Shown here piece after piece: positions 54,462 through 61,599 of a stretch of DNA of 64,000 nt. The translations under genes were made by a program, and so were the position numbers. Source of the DNA: Bacteroidetes bacterium HGW-Bacteroidetes-2 (GTDB taxonomy: Bacteria > Bacteroidota > Bacteroidia > Flavobacteriales > Flavobacteriaceae). Below the pieces are notes generated by a model. The model searched no databases. It was not told the DNA's origin and worked only from the letters and a program-made list of their open reading frames with translations. Positions within the stretch are counted from its first letter, which is position 1. Every line of letters starts with the position of its first letter. The DNA is taken from NCBI GenBank assembly GCA_002842575.1, contig PHDJ01000002.1:97647-161646 (forward strand). Reading direction: 5' to 3'.

Positions 54462-55195
54462 AAGAAAAAATTACAGAAGATTATACTCAAATTGTTTCTT
54501 TGAATGAAGCCAATGCTCAATTTCAAAGAAACAATGTTTGTGCTCCAATTTTTGAACCCATAAAACACAAATATCAACAGTTTAAAGGCTACAAATCGGA
54601 AGCCGATTTAGGTTTGGGTTGCGATTTTCCTTTTCAATACATCACAATTTCAAAAGGTCAGAAAGTTGCCGATTTGGGTTGTGCAGCAGGAATTGATTCT
54701 TTTATTTTGGCCGAAATGGTAGGGAAACAAGGCGTTGTTTATGGTTTTGATTTAACCGAAGCACTCATCTCTCGTGCCAATGCCATTAAAACAAAATACA
54801 CCATAGAAAACGTTCATTTTCAAACAGCAGACATTGCACAAATACCCCTAAATTCCGCTTCTGTTGATGTGGTAACAAGTAACGGCGTTTTTAGTTTGCT
54901 GCCTAATTTGGAATTGGTTTTTAAAGAAGTTTACCGAATTTTAAGGCCCAACGGTATTTTTTGCCTGTCGGATATTAATAAAAAAACACCTTTTAGTGAA
55001 GCCGATTATACCAAATTAAAGACATTTACGGGTTGCTTAAATGGCATCCGATTTCAAGAAGTTTATACCAATCATATCAAAAAAACAGGGTTTGCTCACT
55101 TTGAAATTGTTTCAGAACGTCCAGTTACGCTCCCCGAAAATATTTCAAAAAAGCAAGGTGTTTTTATTACAACTTTTAAAATTAAAAAAAATTAA
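54455..55195 (+). CDS. ArsM-like SAM methyltransferase, lacking one As-site Cys
   Basis: 246 residues from ATG 54455; the track start lies far inside the previous gene. The SAM-binding motif I is VADLGCAAGIDSF near 71-83, with GFDLTEALI as motif II. Around it the layout is that of arsenite methyltransferase: GLGCDFP (Cys56, like the YYGC cysteine of AS3MT), then TSNGVFSLLP, then FTGCLNGIRF (Cys194, like WGECLGGAL). The middle position, Cys in the ArsM motif SNCVINL, is Gly144 here. It is therefore ArsM-related but unlikely to bind As(III) in the standard way. Substrate unknown. Confidence 0.8.
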   Translation: MLKEKITEDYTQIVSLNEANAQFQRNNVCAPIFEPIKHKYQQFKGYKSEADLGLGCDFPFQYITISKGQKVADLGCAAGIDSFILAEMVGKQGVVYGFDLTEALISRANAIKTKYTIENVHFQTADIAQIPLNSASVDVVTSNGVFSLLPNLELVFKEVYRILRPNGIFCLSDINKKTPFSEADYTKLKTFTGCLNGIRFQEVYTNHIKKTGFAHFEIVSERPVTLPENISKKQGVFITTFKIKKN

Positions 55196-55196
55196 A

Positions 55197-56138
55197 ATGA
55201 ATCAAGATTTCAACCACATACAATCCATCTATTGGGTGTTTACCCAGCTTTGCAACGACGATTGCGACCATTGCTATAACGACAGTAGCCCCTTTGGTGC
55301 GCGTATTTCTAAAGAAGATTGTATGGCCATTATAGAAAATCTTCCCGAAAAAGTAGATCGCCTCATTTTAAGTGGTGGCGAACCCTTGGCAGACCGCAAA
55401 TTGCTCTACGCCATTTTAGATAAAGTACACGAAAAATACCAAGGCAAAACCCAAATAATGCTGCAAACCAATGGCGATTTGCTCAACAAAGAACGCCTGG
55501 AAAAACTCATAGAAAAAGGCGTTACCCGTTTTGATATTGCCAGTATAGACCGCTATCACAAACACGCTGGTAATCGCCTGATGCAATTGGCAGATTTGTT
55601 TGAAAGCTGTGGCGTAAACGGCGACGACAAAGACCCTTTGGTTGACAGTAATTATTTAACCAACAAAAATTTGAGCTGGGGTTATTGGGGTGCCAACGAA
55701 GAAATGTGGATTGGCGGCAATTGGGCGCGCGGCAAAGCCTTAAAGCACGATATTTGGCACAAAGACCCCAATCATAATTTTTGCACCATACTTTCCGGTG
55801 CACGAAATTTTTTAGGAGGTTATGACGATATTCCGCAGGAAATTAGCATACAGTTGTGGCGCATCAATCCGTGTTGTCCCGGCACGCATTTCCCAATGGG
55901 CGATGCCCGAAAACAAAAAGTGGCAGAGGTTTTGCAGCGTGCATCACAAAACACCGTTTTTAAAATGCTTAACGATGGCGAACCCTTAAAAATGGGATTG
56001 CATTTAGGCATTTCAGAAGCAGATGCAAAAACTAAAAACGAAGAACTGAAAAACATTTGCCTCTATTGCGACCATTTTATGAAATGCCATAAAGATGATA
56101 TATTTGACAAAAACGGCGTTAAAATAACAGAAGAATGA
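55197..56138 (+). CDS. radical SAM protein of unknown reaction
   Basis: 313 residues from ATG 55197, one base after the methyltransferase stop. The [4Fe-4S]/SAM motif is C-x3-C-x2-C at 19, 23 and 26 (CNDDCDHCY), with LSGGEPLAD at 59-66. Further cysteines form NPCCPGTH near 224 and a C-terminal CLYCDHFMKC, which could hold an auxiliary cluster. A Trp/Gly-rich stretch (LSWGYWGANEEMWIGGNWARG) is unusual. It does not show the CNLxCxHCHVxAGP pattern of ArsS. It overlaps the rhodanese gene by four bases. Confidence 0.85.
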   Translation: MNQDFNHIQSIYWVFTQLCNDDCDHCYNDSSPFGARISKEDCMAIIENLPEKVDRLILSGGEPLADRKLLYAILDKVHEKYQGKTQIMLQTNGDLLNKERLEKLIEKGVTRFDIASIDRYHKHAGNRLMQLADLFESCGVNGDDKDPLVDSNYLTNKNLSWGYWGANEEMWIGGNWARGKALKHDIWHKDPNHNFCTILSGARNFLGGYDDIPQEISIQLWRINPCCPGTHFPMGDARKQKVAEVLQRASQNTVFKMLNDGEPLKMGLHLGISEADAKTKNEELKNICLYCDHFMKCHKDDIFDKNGVKITEE

Positions 56139-56629
56139 AACCAAAAAATTTAATAATGTTTTTAAGCCTTATGCCTGCCGTGCTTTTTAGCCAAGACAGT
56201 TTAGAAAAACTACTCAAAAAGCACAATGACAACTCGGTTCCTTATATTTCTGTGGATGAATTAAATGGAATTAAAAACGAAGTGATACTGCTAGATGCCA
56301 GAGAAAAAAACGAATTTGAAATCAGCACCATTAGCAGTGCTTATTTTGTTGGTTTTGATACCTTTTCAATAGAAAACTTCACTCAAAATTTTCCCGATAA
56401 AAATGCACACTATGTTGTTTATTGTTCCTTAGGAATACGCTCTGAAATTATTGGGAAACAACTAAAAAAAGCCGGCTATACTAATGTAAAAAACCTGTAT
56501 GGCGGTATTTTTGAATGGAAAAACAACAATTTTCCTGTGGTTGATTCCACCGGAACTGAAACCGAAAAAGTACACGCCTTTTCAAAACAATGGAGTAAAT
56601 GGCTAACTAAAGGAAATAAAGTATATTAA
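56135..56629 (+). CDS. secreted rhodanese-domain protein
   Basis: 164 residues with a signal peptide (LIMFLSLMPAVLFSQ) and one rhodanese domain. ILLDAREKNEFEISTISSA precedes the active-site loop CSLGIRS with catalytic Cys near 97, then LYGGIFEWKN. It probably acts in the periplasm on sulfane sulfur or another thiophilic atom. In E. coli a rhodanese gene (ynjE) also adjoins ynjBCD, which strengthens the link to the importer here. Confidence 0.9.
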   Translation: MKPKNLIMFLSLMPAVLFSQDSLEKLLKKHNDNSVPYISVDELNGIKNEVILLDAREKNEFEISTISSAYFVGFDTFSIENFTQNFPDKNAHYVVYCSLGIRSEIIGKQLKKAGYTNVKNLYGGIFEWKNNNFPVVDSTGTETEKVHAFSKQWSKWLTKGNKVY

Positions 56630-56630
56630 C

Positions 56631-57308
56631 ATGGCAATTTCAACAAAAAAAGACACAAACGGGGATAATGAAATCCTGACAGATTTTTATTACCCAACCT
56701 CAAAAAAAGCACTGATTATTTTCACCCGAAACCCAGAGTTAGGCAAATGTAAAACTCGCCTTGCTAAAACTATAGGTGATGCCAATGCTTTAAATATCTA
56801 TAAGTTTCTTCTAATGCATACCGTTGAGATTACGACTAAACTAAAAGCAGATACGTTTGTGTATTATTCAGACACTATTTGGAAGGAAGACATCTGGAAT
56901 CCCGAAATTTTTAGAAAAAAACTGCAACAAGGAAAGGATTTAGGAGAACGTATGGAAAATGCATTTATCGATCTTTTTAAAATGGGATACAAACAAATCA
57001 TCATCATCGGCAGTGATATGCAAGACCTCTATCAAGAAGATATCGATGAGGCATTTCAGGCACTTGATACTTTTGATTATGTTTTAGGACCCTCTGAAGA
57101 CGGCGGCTATTATCTTTTAGGCATGAACCAATTCAAACCTGAACTTTTCAAAAACAAAGCCTGGGGCACCGATACCGTTTTACGCGACACACTCATCGAT
57201 TTAAAAAATGAGCAGATGCAATTACTGGAAGAACGAAATGACATCGATGTTTATGAAGACATAAAAGACAATCCCGTTTTTCAACAATTTTTAAATAAAA
57301 CTAACTAA
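56631..57308 (+). CDS. DUF2064 / TIGR04282-family glycosyltransferase-like protein
   Basis: 225 residues with the complete family pattern: LIIFTRNPELGKCKTRLAKTIGD near 24-46 (phosphate-binding), IIIIGSDMQDL, LGPSEDGGYYLLGM and WGTDTVLRDTL. Annotated in related genomes as arsenosugar biosynthesis glycosyltransferase, first defined as a transferase near radical SAM/selenodomain proteins. It begins one base after the rhodanese stop. It is the intact counterpart of the degenerate copy at 45812. Confidence 0.88.
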   Translation: MAISTKKDTNGDNEILTDFYYPTSKKALIIFTRNPELGKCKTRLAKTIGDANALNIYKFLLMHTVEITTKLKADTFVYYSDTIWKEDIWNPEIFRKKLQQGKDLGERMENAFIDLFKMGYKQIIIIGSDMQDLYQEDIDEAFQALDTFDYVLGPSEDGGYYLLGMNQFKPELFKNKAWGTDTVLRDTLIDLKNEQMQLLEERNDIDVYEDIKDNPVFQQFLNKTN

Positions 57309-57327
57309 ATATTAATCTATAAACATT

Positions 57328-57346
57328 CCCCCTCCTTAGGAGGGGG
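57328..57346. repeat. perfect GC-rich dyad upstream of purine nucleoside phosphorylase
   Basis: CCCCCTCC-TTA-GGAGGGGG is a perfect 8-bp stem in the 49-base gap, followed by GGAGGACA and ATG 57358. A GGAGG so close to a start is unusual in this genome. The element resembles palindromic intergenic repeats I recall from flavobacteria. It could act as terminator, processing site or translational lock. Confidence 0.5.
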
Positions 57347-57357
57347 CAGGGAGGACA

Positions 57358-58170
57358 ATGAAAGAACAACTAAACAAAACTGTACAATTTTTAAAAGAAC
57401 GGGGCTTCGGTACACCAGAGGTAGGAATCATTCTTGGCACCGGACTAGGCCAGCTGGCTGAGGCTATTCAGACAGAAGTGGAAGTGAGTTACAACCACAT
57501 TCCTTTTTTCCCAACAGCCACTGTGGAGTTTCACCAAGGGAAATTTCTTTTTGGCGATCTTTCTGGCAAAAAAGTCGTAGTGATGCAAGGACGTTTTCAC
57601 GTGTATGAAGGATATTCCTTGCGCGATGTTACTTATCCTGTTCGTATTATGGAGCAGTTGGGCATTAAAACACTTTTAGTGTCTAATGCTGCTGGAGCAA
57701 TAAATCTCAACTTCAAAAAGGGCGAATTGATGCTGATTAACGACCACATAAACTTGCAAGGAAGCTCGCCATTAGCATTTAAAGGCGTAACTCAGCTAGG
57801 CGAGCGTTTTGTAGATATGAGTGCGCCCTATGATCTAAAACTAAATGATACATTAAAAGAAATAGCAAAAAAACAACATATAACTTTGCACGAAGGTGTT
57901 TACGCATCTGTGGTAGGACCACAATTAGAAACAAGAGCAGAGTACCGAATGTTAAAAATATTAGGTGCAGATGCCGTAGGAATGAGCACAGTGCCAGAGG
58001 TAATAGTTGCCAACCATTTAAACCTTAACGTTATTGCCGTTTCAGTTATCACTGACGAGTGCAATCCCGCTGATTTAAAACCGGTAAACATTCAAGAAAT
58101 CATAGCTTATGCCACCAAAGCCGAACCCGATTTGGTAGCACTTTTTAAAGAATTAATAAAAGAATTATAA
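57358..58170 (+). CDS. punA: purine nucleoside phosphorylase (trimeric type)
   Basis: Phosphorolysis of (deoxy)guanosine/inosine-type nucleosides, 270 residues. PNP/MTAP family signatures: GIILGTGLGQLAEAI, VVMQGRFHVYEGYS, LLVSNAAGAIN, NDHINLQGSSPL, GPQLETRAEYRML and VGMSTVPEVIVA with the base-binding Asn in TDECNPADL. In arsenosugar-like schemes a nucleoside phosphorylase would remove adenine from a 5'-modified adenosine; that role here is inference, and ordinary purine salvage is the alternative. Confidence 0.93.
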   Translation: MKEQLNKTVQFLKERGFGTPEVGIILGTGLGQLAEAIQTEVEVSYNHIPFFPTATVEFHQGKFLFGDLSGKKVVVMQGRFHVYEGYSLRDVTYPVRIMEQLGIKTLLVSNAAGAINLNFKKGELMLINDHINLQGSSPLAFKGVTQLGERFVDMSAPYDLKLNDTLKEIAKKQHITLHEGVYASVVGPQLETRAEYRMLKILGADAVGMSTVPEVIVANHLNLNVIAVSVITDECNPADLKPVNIQEIIAYATKAEPDLVALFKELIKEL

Positions 58171-58264
58171 CTAGTAGAAGCCTATCCCGCTATTCGCTTT
58201 ATCTTTTTTTACTCTAAAGAAGCAAAAAAAGGATGCCGCTACTATCGAGGCTAAAAAAATTATT

Positions 58265-58289
58265 TACAAAACCCCTGTAAGGTTTGTAG
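58265..58289. other. hairpin upstream of DUF547 gene
   Basis: The inverted repeat TACAAAACC / GGTTTGTA with a 7-base loop lies in the 152-base gap before the DUF547 gene. There is no strong T-run, so it looks more like a small palindromic repeat than a terminator. Confidence 0.4.
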
Positions 58290-58322
58290 ATTACACCCTA
58301 ACTAAAGCAACAAATTGTTTGT

Positions 58323-59126
58323 ATGAAAAAAATAACCTATCTCACCTTAACACTTAACCTACTCCTATTTATGCCACAATGCAACAATCTTTCAGCTGCG
58401 GGATTAAGCAATAAAGGACTTCCCATAAAAGAAGTAACCGGAAAGTTAACTTCCACCACGGCTAATTCATCTGTAAACTTAAATCACGATGCTTGGACAG
58501 CTTTACTTAAAAAACATGTGGACCATCAGGGAAATGTAGATTATAAAGGTTTTAAAAAAGACCAAGAAAAATTAAAAGAATACCTTAATTACCTTTCTAA
58601 AAACAAACCCAATGACGGTTGGTCTGTTCAAGAACTTTTAGCATATTATATCAATGTTTACAATGCTTTTACTGTAGAATTAATTGTAGAAAACTATCCC
58701 CTAAGTAGCATAAAAGATATTCGGGGCCCTTGGAAACAAAAATTTATTCTCATTGGCGATGAAACTTTTTCCTTAGGAGATGTAGAACATAAAATTTTAA
58801 GAAAGATGAACGAACCGCGCATTCATTTTGCGATAAATTGCGCATCCCAATCATGCCCTAAACTTCTTAACGAGGCTTATGTAGCAGCAAAAATTGATCA
58901 ACAACTTAATGCAGCAGCAAAAAAATTCATCCTCTCTTCTGAAAATAAACTATCTGAAAAGCAGTTGCAACTTTCTAAAATATTTGATTGGTTTGGAAAA
59001 GATTTTATTAGTGATTCAACCCCCACAGTTGCATCATTTATAAACAAATATACTGAAATCCACATTCAGCCCAATGCTAAAGTTACTTATTTTGATTACA
59101 ATTGGAGTTTAAACGAAAAAAAATAA
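58323..59126 (+). CDS. secreted DUF547 protein
   Basis: 267 residues with a hydrophobic signal (ITYLTLTLNLLLFMPQCNN, possible lipobox-like Cys). The DUF547 domain shows LLAYYINVYNAFTVELI near 104-120, SIKDIRGPWKQKFI, LGDVEHKILR and the conserved HFAINCASQSCPKLLNEAY. The family has a cysteine-peptidase-like fold with the conserved Cys and His, but no proven reaction that I know of. DUF547 genes often neighbour TIGR04282/TIGR04283 genes. Confidence 0.88.
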   Translation: MKKITYLTLTLNLLLFMPQCNNLSAAGLSNKGLPIKEVTGKLTSTTANSSVNLNHDAWTALLKKHVDHQGNVDYKGFKKDQEKLKEYLNYLSKNKPNDGWSVQELLAYYINVYNAFTVELIVENYPLSSIKDIRGPWKQKFILIGDETFSLGDVEHKILRKMNEPRIHFAINCASQSCPKLLNEAYVAAKIDQQLNAAAKKFILSSENKLSEKQLQLSKIFDWFGKDFISDSTPTVASFINKYTEIHIQPNAKVTYFDYNWSLNEKK

Positions 59127-59144
59127 GCACTTTTGTGCTATTCC

Positions 59145-59885
59145 ATGAAGATTAGCATAATTATTCCGGTTTTAAATGAAGAAGAGCATATCTCTATACT
59201 AATTTCCTATCTTAAAAAAAATTCTTCTTCTAAAAACATTGCTGAAATTATTGTTGTTGATGGCGGCAGTACAGATGGTACATTTACGGTTGCCGAAGCA
59301 GAAAACGCCGTGGTTATTTCTTCTAAAAAAGGCCGTGCTATACAAATGAATACCGGAGCAAAACAGGCAACCGGCGAAATTCTTTATTTTCTTCACGCAG
59401 ATTGTTTGCCTCCCAAAAATTTTGATATTGAAATCTTACAGGCTATACAAAACGGGCATTTAGCAGGATGTTTCCGCCTTAAATTTGACAGTAACCACTG
59501 GTGGCTCAAACTTGCAGGATGGTTTACCAGATTTAATTGGAGCAACTGCCGTGGCGGTGACCAAAGCCAATTCATTACAAAGGCTTTGTTTGAAGATATT
59601 GGTGGTTATGATGAATCTTTCCTAATTTATGAAGATAATATCCTTATCAAAGAACTATATAAAAGAAATCGTTTTACCGTACTCCCTAAAACGATTACTA
59701 CCTCTGCGCGATTGTATAAAGAAAAAGGCATCTGGACATTGCAATACCATTTCTGGGCAATCCACTTAATGAAAAGACTTGGTGCAACAGCTAAAGAATT
59801 GTATGCTTACTATGCAAAAAACATCAAAGAGTCAGAAACCAATTCACATACAACTTCCTCTCAAAAAAATTTTGCAGATAAATAA
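59145..59885 (+). CDS. TIGR04283-type family 2 glycosyltransferase
   Basis: 246 residues from ATG 59145 (MKISIIIPVLNEEEHI). GT2 features: VVDGGSTDGT near 44-53, LHADCLPP (DxD-like) and GGDQSQFITKALFEDIGGYDES; the C-terminal helical end is YHFWAIHLMKRLG. The family is annotated as arsenosugar biosynthesis glycosyltransferase and was first defined as rSAM/selenodomain-associated transferase 2. The acceptor is unknown. It closes the plus-strand cluster, before a terminator. Confidence 0.9.
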   Translation: MKISIIIPVLNEEEHISILISYLKKNSSSKNIAEIIVVDGGSTDGTFTVAEAENAVVISSKKGRAIQMNTGAKQATGEILYFLHADCLPPKNFDIEILQAIQNGHLAGCFRLKFDSNHWWLKLAGWFTRFNWSNCRGGDQSQFITKALFEDIGGYDESFLIYEDNILIKELYKRNRFTVLPKTITTSARLYKEKGIWTLQYHFWAIHLMKRLGATAKELYAYYAKNIKESETNSHTTSSQKNFADK

Positions 59886-59922
59886 TTCCTAGTTTCAGCG
59901 CTTCTATATTTTGTAAAATACT

Positions 59923-59957
59923 AACCGGTTTCTAACCACAAGAAATCGGTTTTTTTA
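59923..59957 (+). terminator. terminator at left end of repeat copy A
   Basis: The stem AACCGgTTTCT / AGAAAtCGGTTT with a T-run ends the 46-60 kb transcript. A near-identical terminator opens copy B. Confidence 0.85.
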
Positions 59958-60061
59958 TTAAGGAATTTTGGATTGGATAGCAAAAAAATTGATGAAAATT
60001 TCAATGAATTAATTGTGTCTTATGCCTTAGTTCACAACAAAAAATCCGTGAAGACCAGCTT

Positions 60062-60132
60062 AATCCGTGTCATCAGTGTTCTATTTATATCATAGTTAAA
60101 GATAATTTACAATATCACACCGATGACGCGGA
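60062..60132. other. imperfect inverted repeat inside copy A
   Basis: Left arm AATCCGTGTCATCAGTGT and right arm ACACCGATGACGCGGAT pair over about 16 bases with G:T and one mismatch, enclosing ~37 bases. The same arms are kept in copy B, so the structure, not only the sequence, is conserved. Confidence 0.65.
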
Positions 60133-60368
60133 TGTAACGGATAACCGTTGGTTTATTACTGCCTATCTAAGGTGTTTTTAAACTTAGATTATAATAATTT
60201 TTGTTTTGCACTACTATCCTATGCTTACTATTTTTAATGTTTTATTGCATATAATATGAAAAAATAAGAATAAACTAATTCGTTATATAACTAATGAACT
60301 GACTTCTACCCAATTTCAAAAATTTCTTAAAATTTTATTAAAATTTTATTAAAAAAAAGGGATAAAAA

Positions 60369-60397
60369 TTAGTTTATGTGGGGGGGGGGTATATTTA
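60369..60397 (+). promoter_or_regulatory. candidate phase-variable promoter with G10 spacer
   Basis: TTA (60369-60371, -33-like) is followed by 8 bases and 10 G, then TATATTTA (60390-60397, -7-like). The spacing is exactly 18, the same as three other promoters in this window. Changes in the G run would alter spacing. The ATG of the lipoprotein gene lies about 180 bases downstream. Confidence 0.5.
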
Positions 60398-60399
60398 CG

Positions 60400-60505
60400 A
60401 TGAAAAATCCCCCTTAATTTATTGTTGTACAAAATTATCTAGACTCGATACCTAGTAAAAATGATGCTGCCTATGATTTAGAACCAAAGAAACAATTTTA
60501 AGGGG
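60400..60505 (+). promoter_or_regulatory. structured leader with 5-codon mini-ORF
   Basis: Just after the -7 box lies ATG AAA AAT CCC CCT TAA. Its CCCCTTAA (60410-60417) can pair with TTAAGGGG (60498-60505), enclosing ~80 bases of leader. This may shape translation of the lipoprotein gene. Inference only. Confidence 0.3.
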
Positions 60506-60579
60506 AATTGTGCTACAAAGTTAGTATTTCCCACCGTAAAAACAAAACAAAAGAAATAATTAACTTAATTTATTTAAAA

Positions 60580-61599
60580 ATGAAACTAAAATTTTTAATA
60601 CCCATATTATTTTTATCATTAATACTACTAAACTCGTGTAGTAAAGAAGATGCCATTGCAAATGATGTTGCAAACAGTACACAGGAAATTCAAAAAGTGG
60701 TTTTTGAGGTTCCGGGAGCTAAAAGCATTTCTACTTCTGGCACAATGTTGTCTTTTTCAAGTTTTGAAGAATTTGAAAGCACCGTGTCTAATCTAGTAGA
60801 TTTGGTAGATGCTCATGAAGATGTCTTTGTCAGACAATATGCAGAACTTAGTGATGAGGAATTAAATGCTATAGAATTGACAACAGGTTTTGTGTCTCAA
60901 CAACCCCTTATAGATTTTGAAAACCAATATAGTTTCACAAATTCTTTACGTAAAAAGTATAATGAATTAGAAGCAATTTGGTTAAATAATGAAGAGTTGG
61001 ACCCAACTACAGATCCCGATAACACAATATATTTTAGTGCCGCAGAACAAACCCTTATAAATGAACATCAAGAGGTAATGGTTGCAGGTAAGGTATATGT
61101 GTTTTCAAAAATGAGTAATACGTTTGAGGTACACGATGAGTATGGTGCTTCATTGGCTAAGATTAAAAATAATGAGGATGTGTCACAAGATCCTAACATT
61201 ACTTCTTATGAAAAATCTAGTGGGAGTTGTACAACCTGGAAAAGCCAAGAAGATTTTCACACTTATATCACAAATTATAAAGCTAAAAGAATTATAACAT
61301 TTAGGTCATTACCACAATATACTAAATCCAAAGCAAAAGTTATTTCTTATAAAAAAAGCGGCAATAGTTGGACTAGATACAGGACGAATCTTTATGTTAG
61401 TGTACAAACTTACTTAAAAGGAAGCGATTGTGCAACTACAGTAAAACAAGGCTATGGCAATAAGAGTAAAAGAAGAAAAGAACTAAAAAAGACCCTTACA
61501 GATTGGGGCAATAACACTCTTAGAGCAAAAAACGGTCAATCTGTTTTTGCTAATTATGGATATAATGGTTATTCAAGTTCTAAAGTACTAGCATGGTAA
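60580..61599 (+). CDS. uncharacterised lipoprotein
   Basis: 339 residues from ATG 60580; the track starts at an upstream TTG without signal-like sequence. The lipobox is ILLNSC (Cys19), followed by SKED, the acidic pattern typical of flavobacterial surface lipoproteins. The middle is acidic and helix-rich (ELSDEELNAIEL, AAEQTLINEHQEVMVAGKVYVFS). The C-terminal ~120 residues are basic and Tyr/Ser/Lys-rich (TNYKAKRIITFRS, YGNKSKRRKELKKTL). I do not recognise a family. Its stop overlaps the start of the next gene (ATGGTAA), so the two are coupled. Confidence 0.8.
   Translation: MKLKFLIPILFLSLILLNSCSKEDAIANDVANSTQEIQKVVFEVPGAKSISTSGTMLSFSSFEEFESTVSNLVDLVDAHEDVFVRQYAELSDEELNAIELTTGFVSQQPLIDFENQYSFTNSLRKKYNELEAIWLNNEELDPTTDPDNTIYFSAAEQTLINEHQEVMVAGKVYVFSKMSNTFEVHDEYGASLAKIKNNEDVSQDPNITSYEKSSGSCTTWKSQEDFHTYITNYKAKRIITFRSLPQYTKSKAKVISYKKSGNSWTRYRTNLYVSVQTYLKGSDCATTVKQGYGNKSKRRKELKKTLTDWGNNTLRAKNGQSVFANYGYNGYSSSKVLAW

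Larger units (their letters stand above)
59922..60389. repeat. long intergenic repeat unit, copy A, ending in poly-G
   Basis: A non-coding unit of ~468 bases, shared in order and with many identical blocks with copy B at 63504-64000. Shared blocks include the terminator, CAATGAATTAATTGT, AAATCCGTGAAGACCAGCTT, CCGATGACGCGGATGTAACG, TGTTTTATTGCATAT, and a run of TTAAAA motifs ending in poly-G. Copy A has 10 G (60380-60389). The middle forms an imperfect hairpin (60062-60079 with 60117-60132). No ORF longer than a few codons is credible in it. Confidence 0.9.

Noticed and set aside
55041-55196. Extended N terminus of the radical SAM ORF
   Set aside because: It reads through the methyltransferase gene in another frame. 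ATG 55197 directly precedes the conserved part.
59922-60389. CRISPR-like array in the repeat region
   Set aside because: The blocks occur once per unit and are unequally spaced. There are no short direct repeats with unique spacers.
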